Of a stretch of DNA of 64,000 nucleotides, positions 19,064 to 28,503 are shown one piece after another. Position numbers and translations under genes: made by a program. Under the pieces are notes generated by a model that was not told the origin of the DNA, did no database searches, and worked only from the letters and a program-made list of their open reading frames with translations. Where the stretch lies: NCBI GenBank assembly GCA_013416395.1, contig JACCEP010000001.1, forward strand, positions 682,001-746,000, read 5' to 3'. Source of the stretch: Alcaligenaceae bacterium. GTDB lineage: Bacteria > Pseudomonadota > Gammaproteobacteria > Burkholderiales > Burkholderiaceae_B. Each line of letters starts with the position of its first letter. The stretch's first letter is position 1.

Positions 19064-19951
19064 GTGAGTGAAGCATCCGTACCGGCCGTTGGCGCCGCAG
19101 GCTCATGGCGCCATGCCTGGTCTTATTTTTTCTACCAGATACGCCAAAGCCCGCTGGCTATGGCGGGGCTGGCCATTATTGTCTTTGTCTGTACGGTGGT
19201 TGTTTGTGCGGGCTGGATTGCGCCGTATGATCCTGATGCCATTAGTCTGATACATCGTTTGCAGCCGCCTTCGGCAGCACATTGGTTTGGCACGGATGAG
19301 GTCGGTCGTGACATTTTTAGCCGTGTTCTTTTTGGCGGCCAGCAATCGGTAGGGGTGGGCCTGTTCGTGGCCTTTGTCTCCAGCGTGGTTGGGTCAGTGA
19401 TTGGCTGTTTTTCGGGCGTTATTGGCGGACGTACCGATAACGTCATTATGCGTGTCATGGATATTGTCCTGTCAGTGCCTTCGCTGGTGTTGACGATGGC
19501 CTTGGCCGCAGCCCTTGGCGCAAGTCTGTTTAATGCCATGCTGGCGATTACGCTGGTGCGTATTCCATTTTATGTGCGCCTGGCACGCGGGCAGGCCCTT
19601 AGCCTGCGTGAAATGGTGTACGTCAAAGCGGCCATTACGTTTGGAGCGGGGCGTCGGCAAATCGTTAGCTGGCATATTGCGCGCAATGCGCTGGCCCCAC
19701 TCATTGTTCAGGCAACGCTGGACATCGGCGCGGCTATTCTGATGGCGGCAGCGCTGGGGTTTATTGGCCTGGGGGCTCAGCAGCCCACGGCAGAATGGGG
19801 TGCCATGGTGGCCACAGGCCGCAATTATTTTCTGGATCAATGGTGGTATGCCGTGTTCCCGGGTTTCGCCATTCTTATTACGGCGGCAGGGTTCAACCTG
19901 CTTGGGGATGCTGCGCGCGACATGCTTGATCCTAAGCTGAAGGCGCGATGA
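19064..19951 (+). CDS. ddpC: Dipeptide ABC transporter permease (DppC type)
   Basis: Second permease, 295 residues, with the DppC-type start (a first membrane segment, then PYDPDAISLIHRLQPPS) and HWFGTDEVGRDIFSRVLFGG, the hallmark of this subfamily. The EAA-like loop is MVYVKAAITFGAGRRQIV. I start at the GTG at 19064 (VSEASVPA), which has GGGG upstream; an earlier GTG at 19013 adds 17 Cys/Thr-rich residues unlike the family. The stop overlaps the ddpD start. Confidence 0.9.
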   Translation: MSEASVPAVGAAGSWRHAWSYFFYQIRQSPLAMAGLAIIVFVCTVVVCAGWIAPYDPDAISLIHRLQPPSAAHWFGTDEVGRDIFSRVLFGGQQSVGVGLFVAFVSSVVGSVIGCFSGVIGGRTDNVIMRVMDIVLSVPSLVLTMALAAALGASLFNAMLAITLVRIPFYVRLARGQALSLREMVYVKAAITFGAGRRQIVSWHIARNALAPLIVQATLDIGAAILMAAALGFIGLGAQQPTAEWGAMVATGRNYFLDQWWYAVFPGFAILITAAGFNLLGDAARDMLDPKLKAR

Positions 19952-21126
19952 TGAGGCTGGCGGTTAACACACAGACTTCATCGGTGGTGCGCGATGACAT
20001 GGGTGGCACGGCCCGGAATACGCGTGCTGACATGACCGGAACAGGCCAGCATGCCCAGCGAGGGGCGCATGAGAACGGAAAGCTTCCTGTGTCGGATGAT
20101 ATTGCTCACGGCACGCTTGGCTTGTCAGCCGCTGCGCCCGTACTCGACATTTCTTCCTTGACGCTTGAGTTCCCTATCTTCAAAGGGGTAGTCAAAGCGC
20201 TCAATGGGGTCAACCTGCAGGTGCATCAGGGTGAGATCGTGGGCCTGGTGGGCGAGTCTGGCTCGGGCAAATCGGTAACCGCCATGGCGATTTTGCGTTT
20301 GCTGCAGCAGGATGCCTTCAGGGTGAAAGCGGGCTCGATTATGGTGCTAGGCCGAGATGTTTTTGCATTGCGGGAACCTGAGCTGCTCGCCATGCGTGGG
20401 CGTGACGTGGCCATGATTTTTCAGGAACCCATGACTGCCCTGAACCCCACGCGTAAAGTGGGCCGGCAGCTGGTAGATGTTATACGCCGTCACCAGCCGG
20501 TATCGCAGACAAAGGCGCTGGAGCAGGCGGAGCGTCTGCTGCGTGATATGTATATCGGCGATCCGGTTGATGTGCTGAATCGCTATCCCTTTGAGCTGTC
20601 GGGGGGCATGCGCCAGCGCATCATGATTGCATTGGCGTTTTCCTGTAACCCCTCACTGCTTATTGCTGATGAGCCAACCACGGCGCTTGATGTCACGGTC
20701 CAGCGCCAGGTGTTGCTGCTGCTGCGTGAAAAAGCACGTGCTCTGGGTACGGCAGTGTTGTTTATTACGCATGATATGGCGGTGGTGTCGCAGTTTTGCG
20801 ATCGTGTATACGTCATGTATGCAGGGTCGGTGGTCGAGCAGGGCCCCACGGCGTCTTTGATCGGGACCCCGGCGCATCCTTATACGCACGCTCTGCTGCG
20901 TGGGCTGCCCGAGAATGCCTTGCCGCATACTGAGTTGCCTGCCATCCCAGGGCATGCGCCTGATTTAAGCGCCTTGCCTGAGGGGTGTGTATTTCGGGAT
21001 CGCTGTGCCTTCGCAGATGAGCAGTGCAGGCAGAAACCGCTGCTCAAGCCCATGCCTGGTGTGCCAGAACGTGCCTATGCCTGCTGGCACCCCAGGTTAA
21101 TTGCGGGAGTAGGTCAGGGTGAGTGA
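19948..21126 (+). CDS. ddpD: Dipeptide ABC transporter ATPase (DppD type)
   Basis: ATP-binding subunit of 392 residues. Walker A is GESGSGKSVTA, the signature LSGGMRQR, Walker B LLIADEPTTALD, and the C-terminal oligopeptide-transporter cysteine motif CVFRDRCAFADEQC is present. The ABC domain begins only around residue 65; the N-terminal extension is polar and unlike the family, so a later start is possible. It overlaps ddpC by four bases and ddpF by eight. Confidence 0.92.
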   Translation: MMRLAVNTQTSSVVRDDMGGTARNTRADMTGTGQHAQRGAHENGKLPVSDDIAHGTLGLSAAAPVLDISSLTLEFPIFKGVVKALNGVNLQVHQGEIVGLVGESGSGKSVTAMAILRLLQQDAFRVKAGSIMVLGRDVFALREPELLAMRGRDVAMIFQEPMTALNPTRKVGRQLVDVIRRHQPVSQTKALEQAERLLRDMYIGDPVDVLNRYPFELSGGMRQRIMIALAFSCNPSLLIADEPTTALDVTVQRQVLLLLREKARALGTAVLFITHDMAVVSQFCDRVYVMYAGSVVEQGPTASLIGTPAHPYTHALLRGLPENALPHTELPAIPGHAPDLSALPEGCVFRDRCAFADEQCRQKPLLKPMPGVPERAYACWHPRLIAGVGQGE

Positions 21127-22111
21127 AATGGATGCACAGTCTCCTGTTGTGCTTGCGCTTGAGGACGTTGCCTTGCGGTTTCAAGTGGGCACTGACTGGC
21201 GCGGACGGCCAAATCGCTTCGCCCATGCGCTGAACGGCATTACCCTGGCTATTCGCAAAGGTGAGACCCTGGGCATAGTGGGGGAGTCTGGGTGTGGCAA
21301 GACGACGTTGGCAAATTTGCTGATGGGGCTGGTGGCGCCCACATCGGGCACGTTCAGTCGTGGCGATGCGCAGCTGCAGATTGTGTTTCAGGATCCACAG
21401 TCTTCGCTGGACCCTCGGTTGCCTGTGTGGAAACTGATCATGGAGCCCGTCATGATCGGGCAACGCGGCCGCGCGGGCACAGCGCCTGCCCGCCCGCTTG
21501 ATACCCGCGCCTTGCGCGAACGGGCGGGTGAACTGGCCGTGCAGGTGGGCCTGCGTCGTGAGCATCTTGGCCGTTACCCTCATGAGTTTTCAGGAGGACA
21601 GCGTCAGCGTATTGCTATTGCACGGGCCATGGCTTCAGAGCCTGATGTGATCGTGCTGGATGAGCCGACCTCAGCACTGGATATCTCAGTGCAGGCCCAG
21701 ATACTGAATCTGCTTCAGCAATTGCAGGCCGAGCGTAGCCTCACGTATGTGCTGATCTCGCACAACGTCTCGGTTGTGCGTCATATGTGTGACCGGGTCG
21801 CGGTCATGTATTTGGGGCAGGTTGTCGAGACGGGGCCTGCTGCAGCGGTGTTTGCACAACCTTTGCATCCTTATACCCGGCTGCTGCTGGACTCTGTGCC
21901 GCGCATAGGCGAGCCGTTTCTGGACGGCGTGCCGCAGGACACTGAACTGCCCGGGAATCGCCAATTGCCGCAGGGCTGCTTTTTTCGTGCGCGTTGCCCG
22001 CTGGCTACGACGGGTTGCGAGTTGCCGCAGGTGCTTGCGCCTGGCGGGCAAGCCGGCCATGAGTGCCGCTGCCATGTGATGCGCGCGCAGGCGGCGTTGC
22101 CCTCTGAGTAA
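21119..22111 (+). CDS. ddpF: Dipeptide ABC transporter ATPase (DppF type)
   Basis: Second ATPase of 330 residues. Walker A GESGCGKTTLA, Q-loop region QIVFQDPQSSLDPR, signature FSGGQRQR, Walker B IVLDEPTSALD and C-terminal GCFFRARCPLATTGC are typical of DppF/OppF. The GTG at 21119 overlaps the ddpD stop; an ATG three codons later is equally possible. Last gene of the ddp-like unit. Confidence 0.92.
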   Translation: MSEMDAQSPVVLALEDVALRFQVGTDWRGRPNRFAHALNGITLAIRKGETLGIVGESGCGKTTLANLLMGLVAPTSGTFSRGDAQLQIVFQDPQSSLDPRLPVWKLIMEPVMIGQRGRAGTAPARPLDTRALRERAGELAVQVGLRREHLGRYPHEFSGGQRQRIAIARAMASEPDVIVLDEPTSALDISVQAQILNLLQQLQAERSLTYVLISHNVSVVRHMCDRVAVMYLGQVVETGPAAAVFAQPLHPYTRLLLDSVPRIGEPFLDGVPQDTELPGNRQLPQGCFFRARCPLATTGCELPQVLAPGGQAGHECRCHVMRAQAALPSE

Positions 22112-22222
22112 GGCATTAGGGGTTAATTTGTATCGACGTAACAGGCCAGGGCACCCTATGCCCGGTTGGCTGTGTGCTGACCGTGTTGCCGGGGCCTATA
22201 GCCGACGAACACGAGTGCATGA

Positions 22223-23851
22223 TCAGTGCAACCCCGTTTGGTCTTTGAGCGGTGTGTCATCACCTACCGGCACGGTCTGGCGTTCTATCATACGGCGCAC
22301 GCGTGGCGGCTCGGTTCCGCGATGCAGGGCCAGAATTTGATCAAAGACTTCGGCATCGGCCTGGGTGCGCCGCTGGTGATGGCGCACATACTCGACCCAG
22401 GTTGGTACGTGATAGCTTTCCGTCCAGATGCGAGGGTTTTCGAGATCACGCAGCAACGACCATTGACGAGCACCGTCGCGCAGGCGGATGCGTCGCCGCA
22501 GGGCCATCAGGCGCAGAAAGGCCTGGATGTCTGACTGCCCGATTTCGTAATCCAGGGTGATCAGAATGGGGCCGCTGCGTGACCGCAGATCAAGCTTGAG
22601 ATCAGGTTCGTGGAAGCGGTCTAGAGGATCAAGATTGAGGGTGCCAAACTCGGGTAGTGCAAACCGCAGGCCCACCAGAGCGCCCACGACCAGCAGCCCG
22701 CCGGAGACCATCAATGATTGGTCTACGCCATGACTTTCGGCAATAACCCCCCACAGCCAGCTGCCGCCAGCCATGCCGCCAAAGGTGGCGGTTTGGTAAA
22801 TGGCCAGCGCGCGGCCAACCACCCAGCGCGGTGTCGAAAGCTGCACCGTGACGTTGAACAGGGAGAGCGTCATGACCCAGCAGGCGCCTGCTGGCATGAG
22901 GGCCAGCCCGCTCAGCCATGTCTGGTGGCTGACGGCGAGCAGTACGGCGCTTATTGCATAGCCGAGAAACGAGGCGCGCACAATGGTTTCATTGCTCCAT
23001 GCCTCGCGAATACGCGCATTGAGCAGCGCGCCGATAATGGCGCCGGCGCCAAAACACCCCAGCAGCATGCCGTAGGTAAAGGCCCCCCCTCGCACCAGAT
23101 CGCGCGCCACCAACGGCAGTAGCGCCAGCACGGATACGGCAGCCAGGCCGAATAAAAATGCGCGCATCATCACCTTGAGCAGATTGGGTGACATGATGAT
23201 GTAGCGCAGACCGGCACCGATGGCGCTGCCAAAGGCTTCACGTGGCAGGGGGTTTATGGGGCGCTGGGGTTTCCAAAGATACAGTGCCCGAATCAGTGCG
23301 ATATAACTGACTGCGTTCAGCGCAAACGCAAAGGCGGCACCGGCGATGGCCACAATCATGCCGCCGAAGGCCGGCCCTATGCTGCGCATCAGGTTGTAGC
23401 TCATGCTGTTGAGCGTGACAGCGCCCGGCAGGTCGCTGCGCGGCACGATATCGCCCATGGAAGCCTGCCACGAGGGGTTGTGAAGCGCGGTGCCGCAACC
23501 GATGAAAAAAGTGAAGGCCAGCAGCAGCCACGGAGACAACAAGCCCGCGAATGCAAAGACGGCAAGTACCGCCGAGATGACGGCCATGAGAATTTGGGCC
23601 GTCAGCATGATGTTGCGGCGGTCGAAATTATCAGCCAGCGCGCCCGCTGCCAGCGAGAAAATCATGATGGGCAGGGTGGTGGCGGCTTGCACCAGGGCCA
23701 CCATGTCGTCGGAGTGCGAGATGGTGGTCATGAGCCAGCCTGCGCCCACGGCCTGAACCAGGCCGCCAAGATTGGACGCCAGGGTTGCCGTCCAGAGCGA
23801 ACGGAAAGTGGCGTGTTGTAGAGGAGCCAACGGGGATGCTCTTCGAGGCAT
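22223..23851 (-). CDS. MFS exporter (EntS/MFS_3 family) with C-terminal extra domain
   Basis: Twelve-segment transporter of 542 residues. The opening SPLAPLQHATFRSLWTATLAS and ADNFDRRNIML are typical of the enterobactin-exporter-like MFS_3 family. After the last membrane segment (about residue 400) come roughly 130 soluble residues containing ILITLDYEI, RRRIRLRDGARQW and VPTWVEYVRHHQR, resembling a dimeric alpha-beta-barrel (antibiotic monooxygenase-like) domain seen in some family members. AAGGAG upstream of the ATG at 23851 supports this start over one 23 codons earlier. Substrate unknown. Confidence 0.85.
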   Translation of the reverse strand: MPRRASPLAPLQHATFRSLWTATLASNLGGLVQAVGAGWLMTTISHSDDMVALVQAATTLPIMIFSLAAGALADNFDRRNIMLTAQILMAVISAVLAVFAFAGLLSPWLLLAFTFFIGCGTALHNPSWQASMGDIVPRSDLPGAVTLNSMSYNLMRSIGPAFGGMIVAIAGAAFAFALNAVSYIALIRALYLWKPQRPINPLPREAFGSAIGAGLRYIIMSPNLLKVMMRAFLFGLAAVSVLALLPLVARDLVRGGAFTYGMLLGCFGAGAIIGALLNARIREAWSNETIVRASFLGYAISAVLLAVSHQTWLSGLALMPAGACWVMTLSLFNVTVQLSTPRWVVGRALAIYQTATFGGMAGGSWLWGVIAESHGVDQSLMVSGGLLVVGALVGLRFALPEFGTLNLDPLDRFHEPDLKLDLRSRSGPILITLDYEIGQSDIQAFLRLMALRRRIRLRDGARQWSLLRDLENPRIWTESYHVPTWVEYVRHHQRRTQADAEVFDQILALHRGTEPPRVRRMIERQTVPVGDDTPLKDQTGLH

Positions 23852-23990
23852 CTCGACTATCTCCTTGCATGCCGACCGTGCATGCCATCTTGTATGGTGT
23901 GCTGCTACCCGCTGGGCCAAAGCCTGACCGACAGGTGATGCCGCTGTTTTTTATGTGATGTGTATTGTATCAGTCAGGAGGTCGCGATAG

Positions 23991-24025
23991 CGGTCACATG
24001 CTGCATGGCGCATGTGACCGTTTTT
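23991..24025. other. Perfect 10-bp stem-loop downstream of maeB
   Basis: CGGTCACATG (23991-24000) pairs with CATGTGACCG (24011-24020) around a 10-nt loop, followed on the plus strand by TTTTT. This is terminator-like for plus-strand transcription, yet the gene ending here (maeB) is on the minus strand, where the stem is preceded by A residues and not followed by T residues. It may still help 3'-end formation of maeB. Confidence 0.5.
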
Positions 24026-24031
24026 CAGTCT

Positions 24032-26314
24032 TTAGCGGTTTGCGTCGAGTACAGTGAGCGCTGTCATGTTCAGTATGCGTCGTACGCTCGAGCTTGACGT
24101 CAGAATGTGTACAGGCGCATTGGCGCCCAACAAGAATGGGCCAACCGCCACGTTGCTGCCTGCCACCGTCTTGAGCAGGTTGTAGGCGATGTTACCAGCG
24201 TCTACATTGGGGCAAATAAGCAGATTGGCGCTGCCTTGTAGCGGTGAGTGCGGGAGAATGCGACGGCGCAGCGCCTCGTCGAGGGCGCAGTCACCGTGCA
24301 TTTCGCCATCAATCTCCAGGTCGGGTGCCTGCTCGTTGACTAGCGCCAGCGCCTCCCGCATTTTGGCCCCAGACGACGAACTGCCCGAGCCAAAGTTGGA
24401 GCGTGACAGCAACGCTATTTTGGGCACAAGATCGAGTTGTTTGAGCTCATTGGCGGCGGCAATGGTCAGTTCGGCAATTTGTGATGCGGTCGGGTCTTCA
24501 TTGACATGGGTGTCGGCCAGCGCCACCGTGCGTTCGTTTAGCAACAGAATATTCATGGCGGCATAGGTCTGGGCACCGGGTTTTTTGCCGATAACCTCGT
24601 CGATGAAGCGCAGGTGTTCGTGGTATGAGCCCACTGTGCCGCAGATCATGCCGTCGGCGTCACCCAGGTGCACCATCATTGCGCCGATGAGCGTCAGGCG
24701 CCGACGCATCTCAACACGAGCCATTTCTTTGGGGATGCCGCGTCGGCACATTTTTTCCCAGTAGGTTTTCCAGTACTTGTCGAAGCGCTCGTCGTATTCA
24801 GGGTTGGTGACTTCGACGTCTTCGCCCAAGCGCAGACGCAAACCGAATTTTTCGATGCGAGAAAGCAACACAGAAGGCCGGCCCACCAGAATGGGGCGGG
24901 CGATTTTTTCGTCAACGACGGCCTGCACCGCGCGCAGCACGCGCTCATCTTCGCCTTCGGTGAAAACGATACGGGTTTTGCCACCTTCGCGCACGAGTTG
25001 CCGCGCTGCGGAGAACATGGGCTTCATGAAGGCACCCGAGTGGTAAACAAACCGCTGCAGCCTTTCTACATAGGTTTGCATATCGGGCAGCGGGCGCGTA
25101 GCCACCCCGCTGTCCATGGCGGCCTGGGCCACCGCAGGTGCGATGCGCGAGATCAGACGCGGGTCGAAAGGCTTGGGAATAAGATACTCAGGCCCAAAAG
25201 ATAGCCCATATCCGCCGTAAGCGGCAGCGACCATTTCGTCTTGCTCTTCTTCGGCCAGGCCGGCAATGGCATACACCGCCGCCTTTTCCATCTCGCGGGT
25301 AATGGTTGTGGCGCCGACATCAAGTGCACCACGGAAGAGATACGGAAAGCACAGCACGTTATTGACCTGGTTGGGGTAGTCGGACCGACCGGTGGCCATG
25401 ACCACGTCATCCCGTACGCTGCGTGCTACATCAGGGTCAATTTCTGGATTGGGGTTGGCAAGTGCCAGAATCAGGGGGTTAGCGGCCATTTTTGCGACCA
25501 TTTCGGGCTTGAGGACGCCTCCCGCAGACAGACCCAGAAATACATCGGCACCATCAATGACGTCATTGAGTGTGCGCAGCTTGGTCTTGTGGGCAAAGCG
25601 GCTGATCTCAGGCCCCATGACGGTTTTGCGGCCTTCGTACACCACACCGTCTATGTCGGTAACCCAAATATGTTCGATCGGCAGGCCCAGATCGACCAGC
25701 AGGTCGAGGCAGGCCAGCGCGGCGGCACCGGCGCCCGAAGTAACCAGCTTGATCTGTTCGATGTCTTTGCCGATAACTTTCAGCCCATTGATGAACGCTG
25801 CGGCAACAGTAATGGCTGTGCCGTGCTGGTCATCATGGAAGACAGGAATGCTAAGGCGGTCGCGCAATTTGCGCTCGACTTCGAAGCACTCTGGCGCCTT
25901 GATGTCCTCCAGATTGATCCCACCAAAGGTGGGTTCGAGCCCGGCAATGATCTCGACAAGTTTGTCGGGGTCAGTTTCGTTGATTTCAATATCAAAGACG
26001 TCGATACCAGCAAATTTTTTGAACAGTACGGCCTTGCCTTCCATGACGGGCTTGGAGGCCAGTGGCCCGATGTTGCCCAAACCCAGCACGGCGGTGCCAT
26101 TGGTGATGACACCCACAAGATTGCCCCGGGCGGTAAAACGTACTGCATTGGCCGGATCGGCGGCGATTTCCTCACAGGCATAGGCAACGCCAGGGGTGTA
26201 GGCCAGGCCAAGATCGCGCTGGGAAATCAGCGATTTGGTTGCCGTGACGGAAATTTTTCCGGGAACGGGAAACTCGTGGTAATTAAGCGCGGATTGTTTG
26301 TCTATGGTGGTCAC
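24032..26314 (-). CDS. maeB: NADP-dependent malic enzyme (MaeB type)
   Basis: Oxidative decarboxylation of malate to pyruvate with NADPH formation. The 760-residue protein has the malic-enzyme N domain ([25 protein letters not shown]-free NADP fold with [13 protein letters not shown]) and, from about residue 430, the phosphotransacetylase-like C domain ([31 protein letters not shown]) that binds acetyl-CoA-type effectors in MaeB. The GTG at 26314 with AAGGA upstream gives a length matching E. coli MaeB; a longer frame to 26404 is unlikely. It is divergent from a LysR-type regulator. Confidence 0.94.
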   Translation of the reverse strand: MTTIDKQSALNYHEFPVPGKISVTATKSLISQRDLGLAYTPGVAYACEEIAADPANAVRFTARGNLVGVITNGTAVLGLGNIGPLASKPVMEGKAVLFKKFAGIDVFDIEINETDPDKLVEIIAGLEPTFGGINLEDIKAPECFEVERKLRDRLSIPVFHDDQHGTAITVAAAFINGLKVIGKDIEQIKLVTSGAGAAALACLDLLVDLGLPIEHIWVTDIDGVVYEGRKTVMGPEISRFAHKTKLRTLNDVIDGADVFLGLSAGGVLKPEMVAKMAANPLILALANPNPEIDPDVARSVRDDVVMATGRSDYPNQVNNVLCFPYLFRGALDVGATTITREMEKAAVYAIAGLAEEEQDEMVAAAYGGYGLSFGPEYLIPKPFDPRLISRIAPAVAQAAMDSGVATRPLPDMQTYVERLQRFVYHSGAFMKPMFSAARQLVREGGKTRIVFTEGEDERVLRAVQAVVDEKIARPILVGRPSVLLSRIEKFGLRLRLGEDVEVTNPEYDERFDKYWKTYWEKMCRRGIPKEMARVEMRRRLTLIGAMMVHLGDADGMICGTVGSYHEHLRFIDEVIGKKPGAQTYAAMNILLLNERTVALADTHVNEDPTASQIAELTIAAANELKQLDLVPKIALLSRSNFGSGSSSSGAKMREALALVNEQAPDLEIDGEMHGDCALDEALRRRILPHSPLQGSANLLICPNVDAGNIAYNLLKTVAGSNVAVGPFLLGANAPVHILTSSSSVRRILNMTALTVLDANR

Positions 26315-26469
26315 GGGCGGTTCCTTGGCTGACTGGTGAATGCCAGCCGCCGTGAACAATGGCGGATCTGGCACAGGGGAGTTAGAGCGGCTGAACCAAC
26401 TCAACCCCTTGATACCTGAATAGTCTAGCCCCTGCGCATAAGCAAATCATTTTAGATTAAGATGACATC

Positions 26470-26485
26470 ATAAGTTTTTCCTTAT
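26470..26485. promoter_or_regulatory. Candidate LysR-type operator between maeB and the LTTR gene
   Basis: ATAAG-N6-CTTAT is an inverted repeat fitting the T-N11-A layout of LysR regulators. It lies eight bases before the regulator start in the divergent maeB/LTTR intergenic region, as expected for an autoregulatory site. Direct evidence is the repeat only. Confidence 0.4.
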
Positions 26486-26493
26486 AGGTAGCC

Positions 26494-27486
26494 ATGGATA
26501 TGGTTTCGTTTGACGCAGACGGCGTCGTGCACAAGCTCAGAGGGCGTCTTAAAATTCGGCATCTTGCCCTGTTGCTGCAGATTGACAGGCACGGTTCACT
26601 CACACGTGTGGCCAGCAGCATGGCCACCAGTCAGCCTGCCGTTACCTATGCCTTGGCCGAGCTTGAAGATATGTTTGGCGCGCGGCTGTTTGACCGTTCG
26701 GCACGCGGTATGACGGCAACGGCGCAAGGCGAGGTGGCGCTTGCCTGGGCTCGCACCATGCTCAATGATCTTGACGCGCTCGCACTTGACATGGAGGCTG
26801 TGGCGGCGGGGCGGGATGCGCACCTTAATGTGGGGGCGACACCATTTATTCCGGGGCGCCTGCTTTCAACGGCAATTGGGCATACGCTTCCTGGCAGGCA
26901 GCGCCTGACGGTTACGATTCATGAAGCCACCAGCGAAGAGCTGCTGCCCATGCTGCGCGACCATGCGCTAGATTTCGCGATAGGATGGGCGTCATCAAGC
27001 CTGAACATTGACGGCCTGGTGTGCGAGCCGCTGTTTCATCAAAGCCCCCGTCTTATCGCCAGTCGGCAACTGGCGGCGCGACTTGGCGCACGACGCCTCG
27101 ATTGGGCTCAGCTTGCACAAATGGACTGGATACTCGGGCCGCGTCCTACACCTTTGCGCGAGCAGGTAACTGACATTTTTCTGCGCTCTGGCGTGACGCC
27201 GCCTTTGCCGGTGGTGGAGAGCTATTCATCCAGGCTTATTGGCGAAATGATTGCCAGTAGCGACAACGCGGTATCGATACTGCCGGCTGATGTAGCTGAA
27301 GAACTGGTACGTGTGGCCGGGGTGGCGATTGTGCCGTATTCATTTGACTGGACGCTGGCACCTGTTGTTTTGTTTTCGCGTAATGATGCGGTTCGGCGCC
27401 CTGCCGAAACGCTATTCGCCGAGGCCTTGCGTGCATTGTGTGCGCAAACGGGCGAGTTTGCCGGGCGCAGGGCGTATCAGTATTAG
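26494..27486 (+). CDS. LysR-type transcriptional regulator
   Basis: A 330-residue regulator. The winged helix-turn-helix lies at about 20-80 (LKIRHLALLLQIDRHGSLTRVASSMATSQPAVTYALAELE), followed by the periplasmic-binding-like effector domain from about 105. It is divergent from maeB, so malate or another C4 acid metabolism gene is a natural target, but this is inference from position. Two starts (26494 and 26500) are in frame; the first is used. Confidence 0.88.
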   Translation: MDMVSFDADGVVHKLRGRLKIRHLALLLQIDRHGSLTRVASSMATSQPAVTYALAELEDMFGARLFDRSARGMTATAQGEVALAWARTMLNDLDALALDMEAVAAGRDAHLNVGATPFIPGRLLSTAIGHTLPGRQRLTVTIHEATSEELLPMLRDHALDFAIGWASSSLNIDGLVCEPLFHQSPRLIASRQLAARLGARRLDWAQLAQMDWILGPRPTPLREQVTDIFLRSGVTPPLPVVESYSSRLIGEMIASSDNAVSILPADVAEELVRVAGVAIVPYSFDWTLAPVVLFSRNDAVRRPAETLFAEALRALCAQTGEFAGRRAYQY

Positions 27487-27642
27487 GTGCTATGCGACCA
27501 GGTTTGTCTTTACCCAATGACCAGGCGCACTGGCTTGCCGATGTGCTCTCACGCCGGCTACGGCTTTTGGTCTTGATGCTCAGGTAGTATGCTTTTCGTG
27601 TGTGTTCACAACCTAAATACCGAGAAAAAGCGAAAAACAACG

Positions 27643-28503
27643 ATGACAAAATCTCCTCTTATTGATGCTGGTGCCCTTTCTGCACTCGTACGTGATAACA
27701 ATGCCGACATTCTGGTGTGCGACTGTCGTTTTGACCTGGGTAATGTCGATGCGGGTAAGCAGGCGTATGCGCAAGGGCATATCCCGGGTGCTGTGTACCT
27801 GCATTTGGATCAAAACCTCAGCGCGCCAAAAACCGGCAGCAATGGCCGGCACCCCTTGCCCGAACGCGAAGACTTCGCACGCTGTATGGCTGGGCTTGGG
27901 GTTAGCGACAGCACATTAGTCGTGTGTTACGACGCTGGTGATGCGATGACTGCGGCGCGCCTGTGGTGGATGATGCGCTGGCTGGGTCATGAGAAGGTTG
28001 TGGTGCTGGATGGCGGACTGCAGGCGTGGAAAGAAGCGGGCAATGACGTGTCGACGGCGGAAACCGTGGCTGCTGCGCCGGGCAATCTGACGCCGAAAAA
28101 GCCGTTGGTAAGCGTCGTTAACTACGAACAGGTTCTTGCCGACCTCAAAACGCACGAGCACGTGGTGGTCGACGCCCGCAGTGCCGACCGTTTCCGTGGT
28201 GAAAACGAAACGATAGACCCGGTAGGAGGGCATATTCCGGGTGCTCGCAACCGTTTCTTCAAAGACAATATTGCCGCTAATGGTCGATTCAAGCCGGCCG
28301 AGCAACTGCGCGCAGAGTTTGACGCCGTGCTCCAGGGCCAGCCCTCTGAGCGCGTTATTAATCAGTGCGGCTCAGGCGTCACGGCCTGCCATAACCTGCT
28401 GGCCATGGAGCTGGCCGGCCTGCACGGTTCTGCTCTTTACCCTGGTTCATGGAGCGAATGGTGCGCTCAGGCCACCGCGCCGGTGGCGACGGGGGCCGAT
28501 TAA
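27643..28503 (+). CDS. sseA: 3-mercaptopyruvate sulfurtransferase
   Basis: Tandem-rhodanese enzyme of 286 residues that moves the sulfane sulfur of 3-mercaptopyruvate to cyanide or a thiol. The C-terminal rhodanese domain has active-site C242 in CGSGVTACH; the CGSGVTA loop is typical of mercaptopyruvate rather than thiosulfate sulfurtransferases. The N-terminal domain has HIPGAVYLHLD and the linker-conserved GHIPGARNRF follows. The ATG at 27643 (MTKSPLID) is chosen over an earlier in-frame start giving an unusual leader. Its stop overlaps that of the convergent oxygenase gene. Confidence 0.92.
   Translation: MTKSPLIDAGALSALVRDNNADILVCDCRFDLGNVDAGKQAYAQGHIPGAVYLHLDQNLSAPKTGSNGRHPLPEREDFARCMAGLGVSDSTLVVCYDAGDAMTAARLWWMMRWLGHEKVVVLDGGLQAWKEAGNDVSTAETVAAAPGNLTPKKPLVSVVNYEQVLADLKTHEHVVVDARSADRFRGENETIDPVGGHIPGARNRFFKDNIAANGRFKPAEQLRAEFDAVLQGQPSERVINQCGSGVTACHNLLAMELAGLHGSALYPGSWSEWCAQATAPVATGAD

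Noticed and set aside
24032-26314. Separate phosphate acetyltransferase gene within the malic enzyme frame
   Set aside because: The phosphotransacetylase-like part is in frame with the malic enzyme domain and the total length equals that of MaeB, where this domain is regulatory.
25241-26332. 363-residue plus-strand open frame inside maeB
   Set aside because: Antisense shadow of a clearly coding malic enzyme gene; no protein-family features.
27643-28503. Thiosulfate sulfurtransferase instead of mercaptopyruvate sulfurtransferase
   Set aside because: The active-site loop is CGSGVTA, typical of mercaptopyruvate enzymes.
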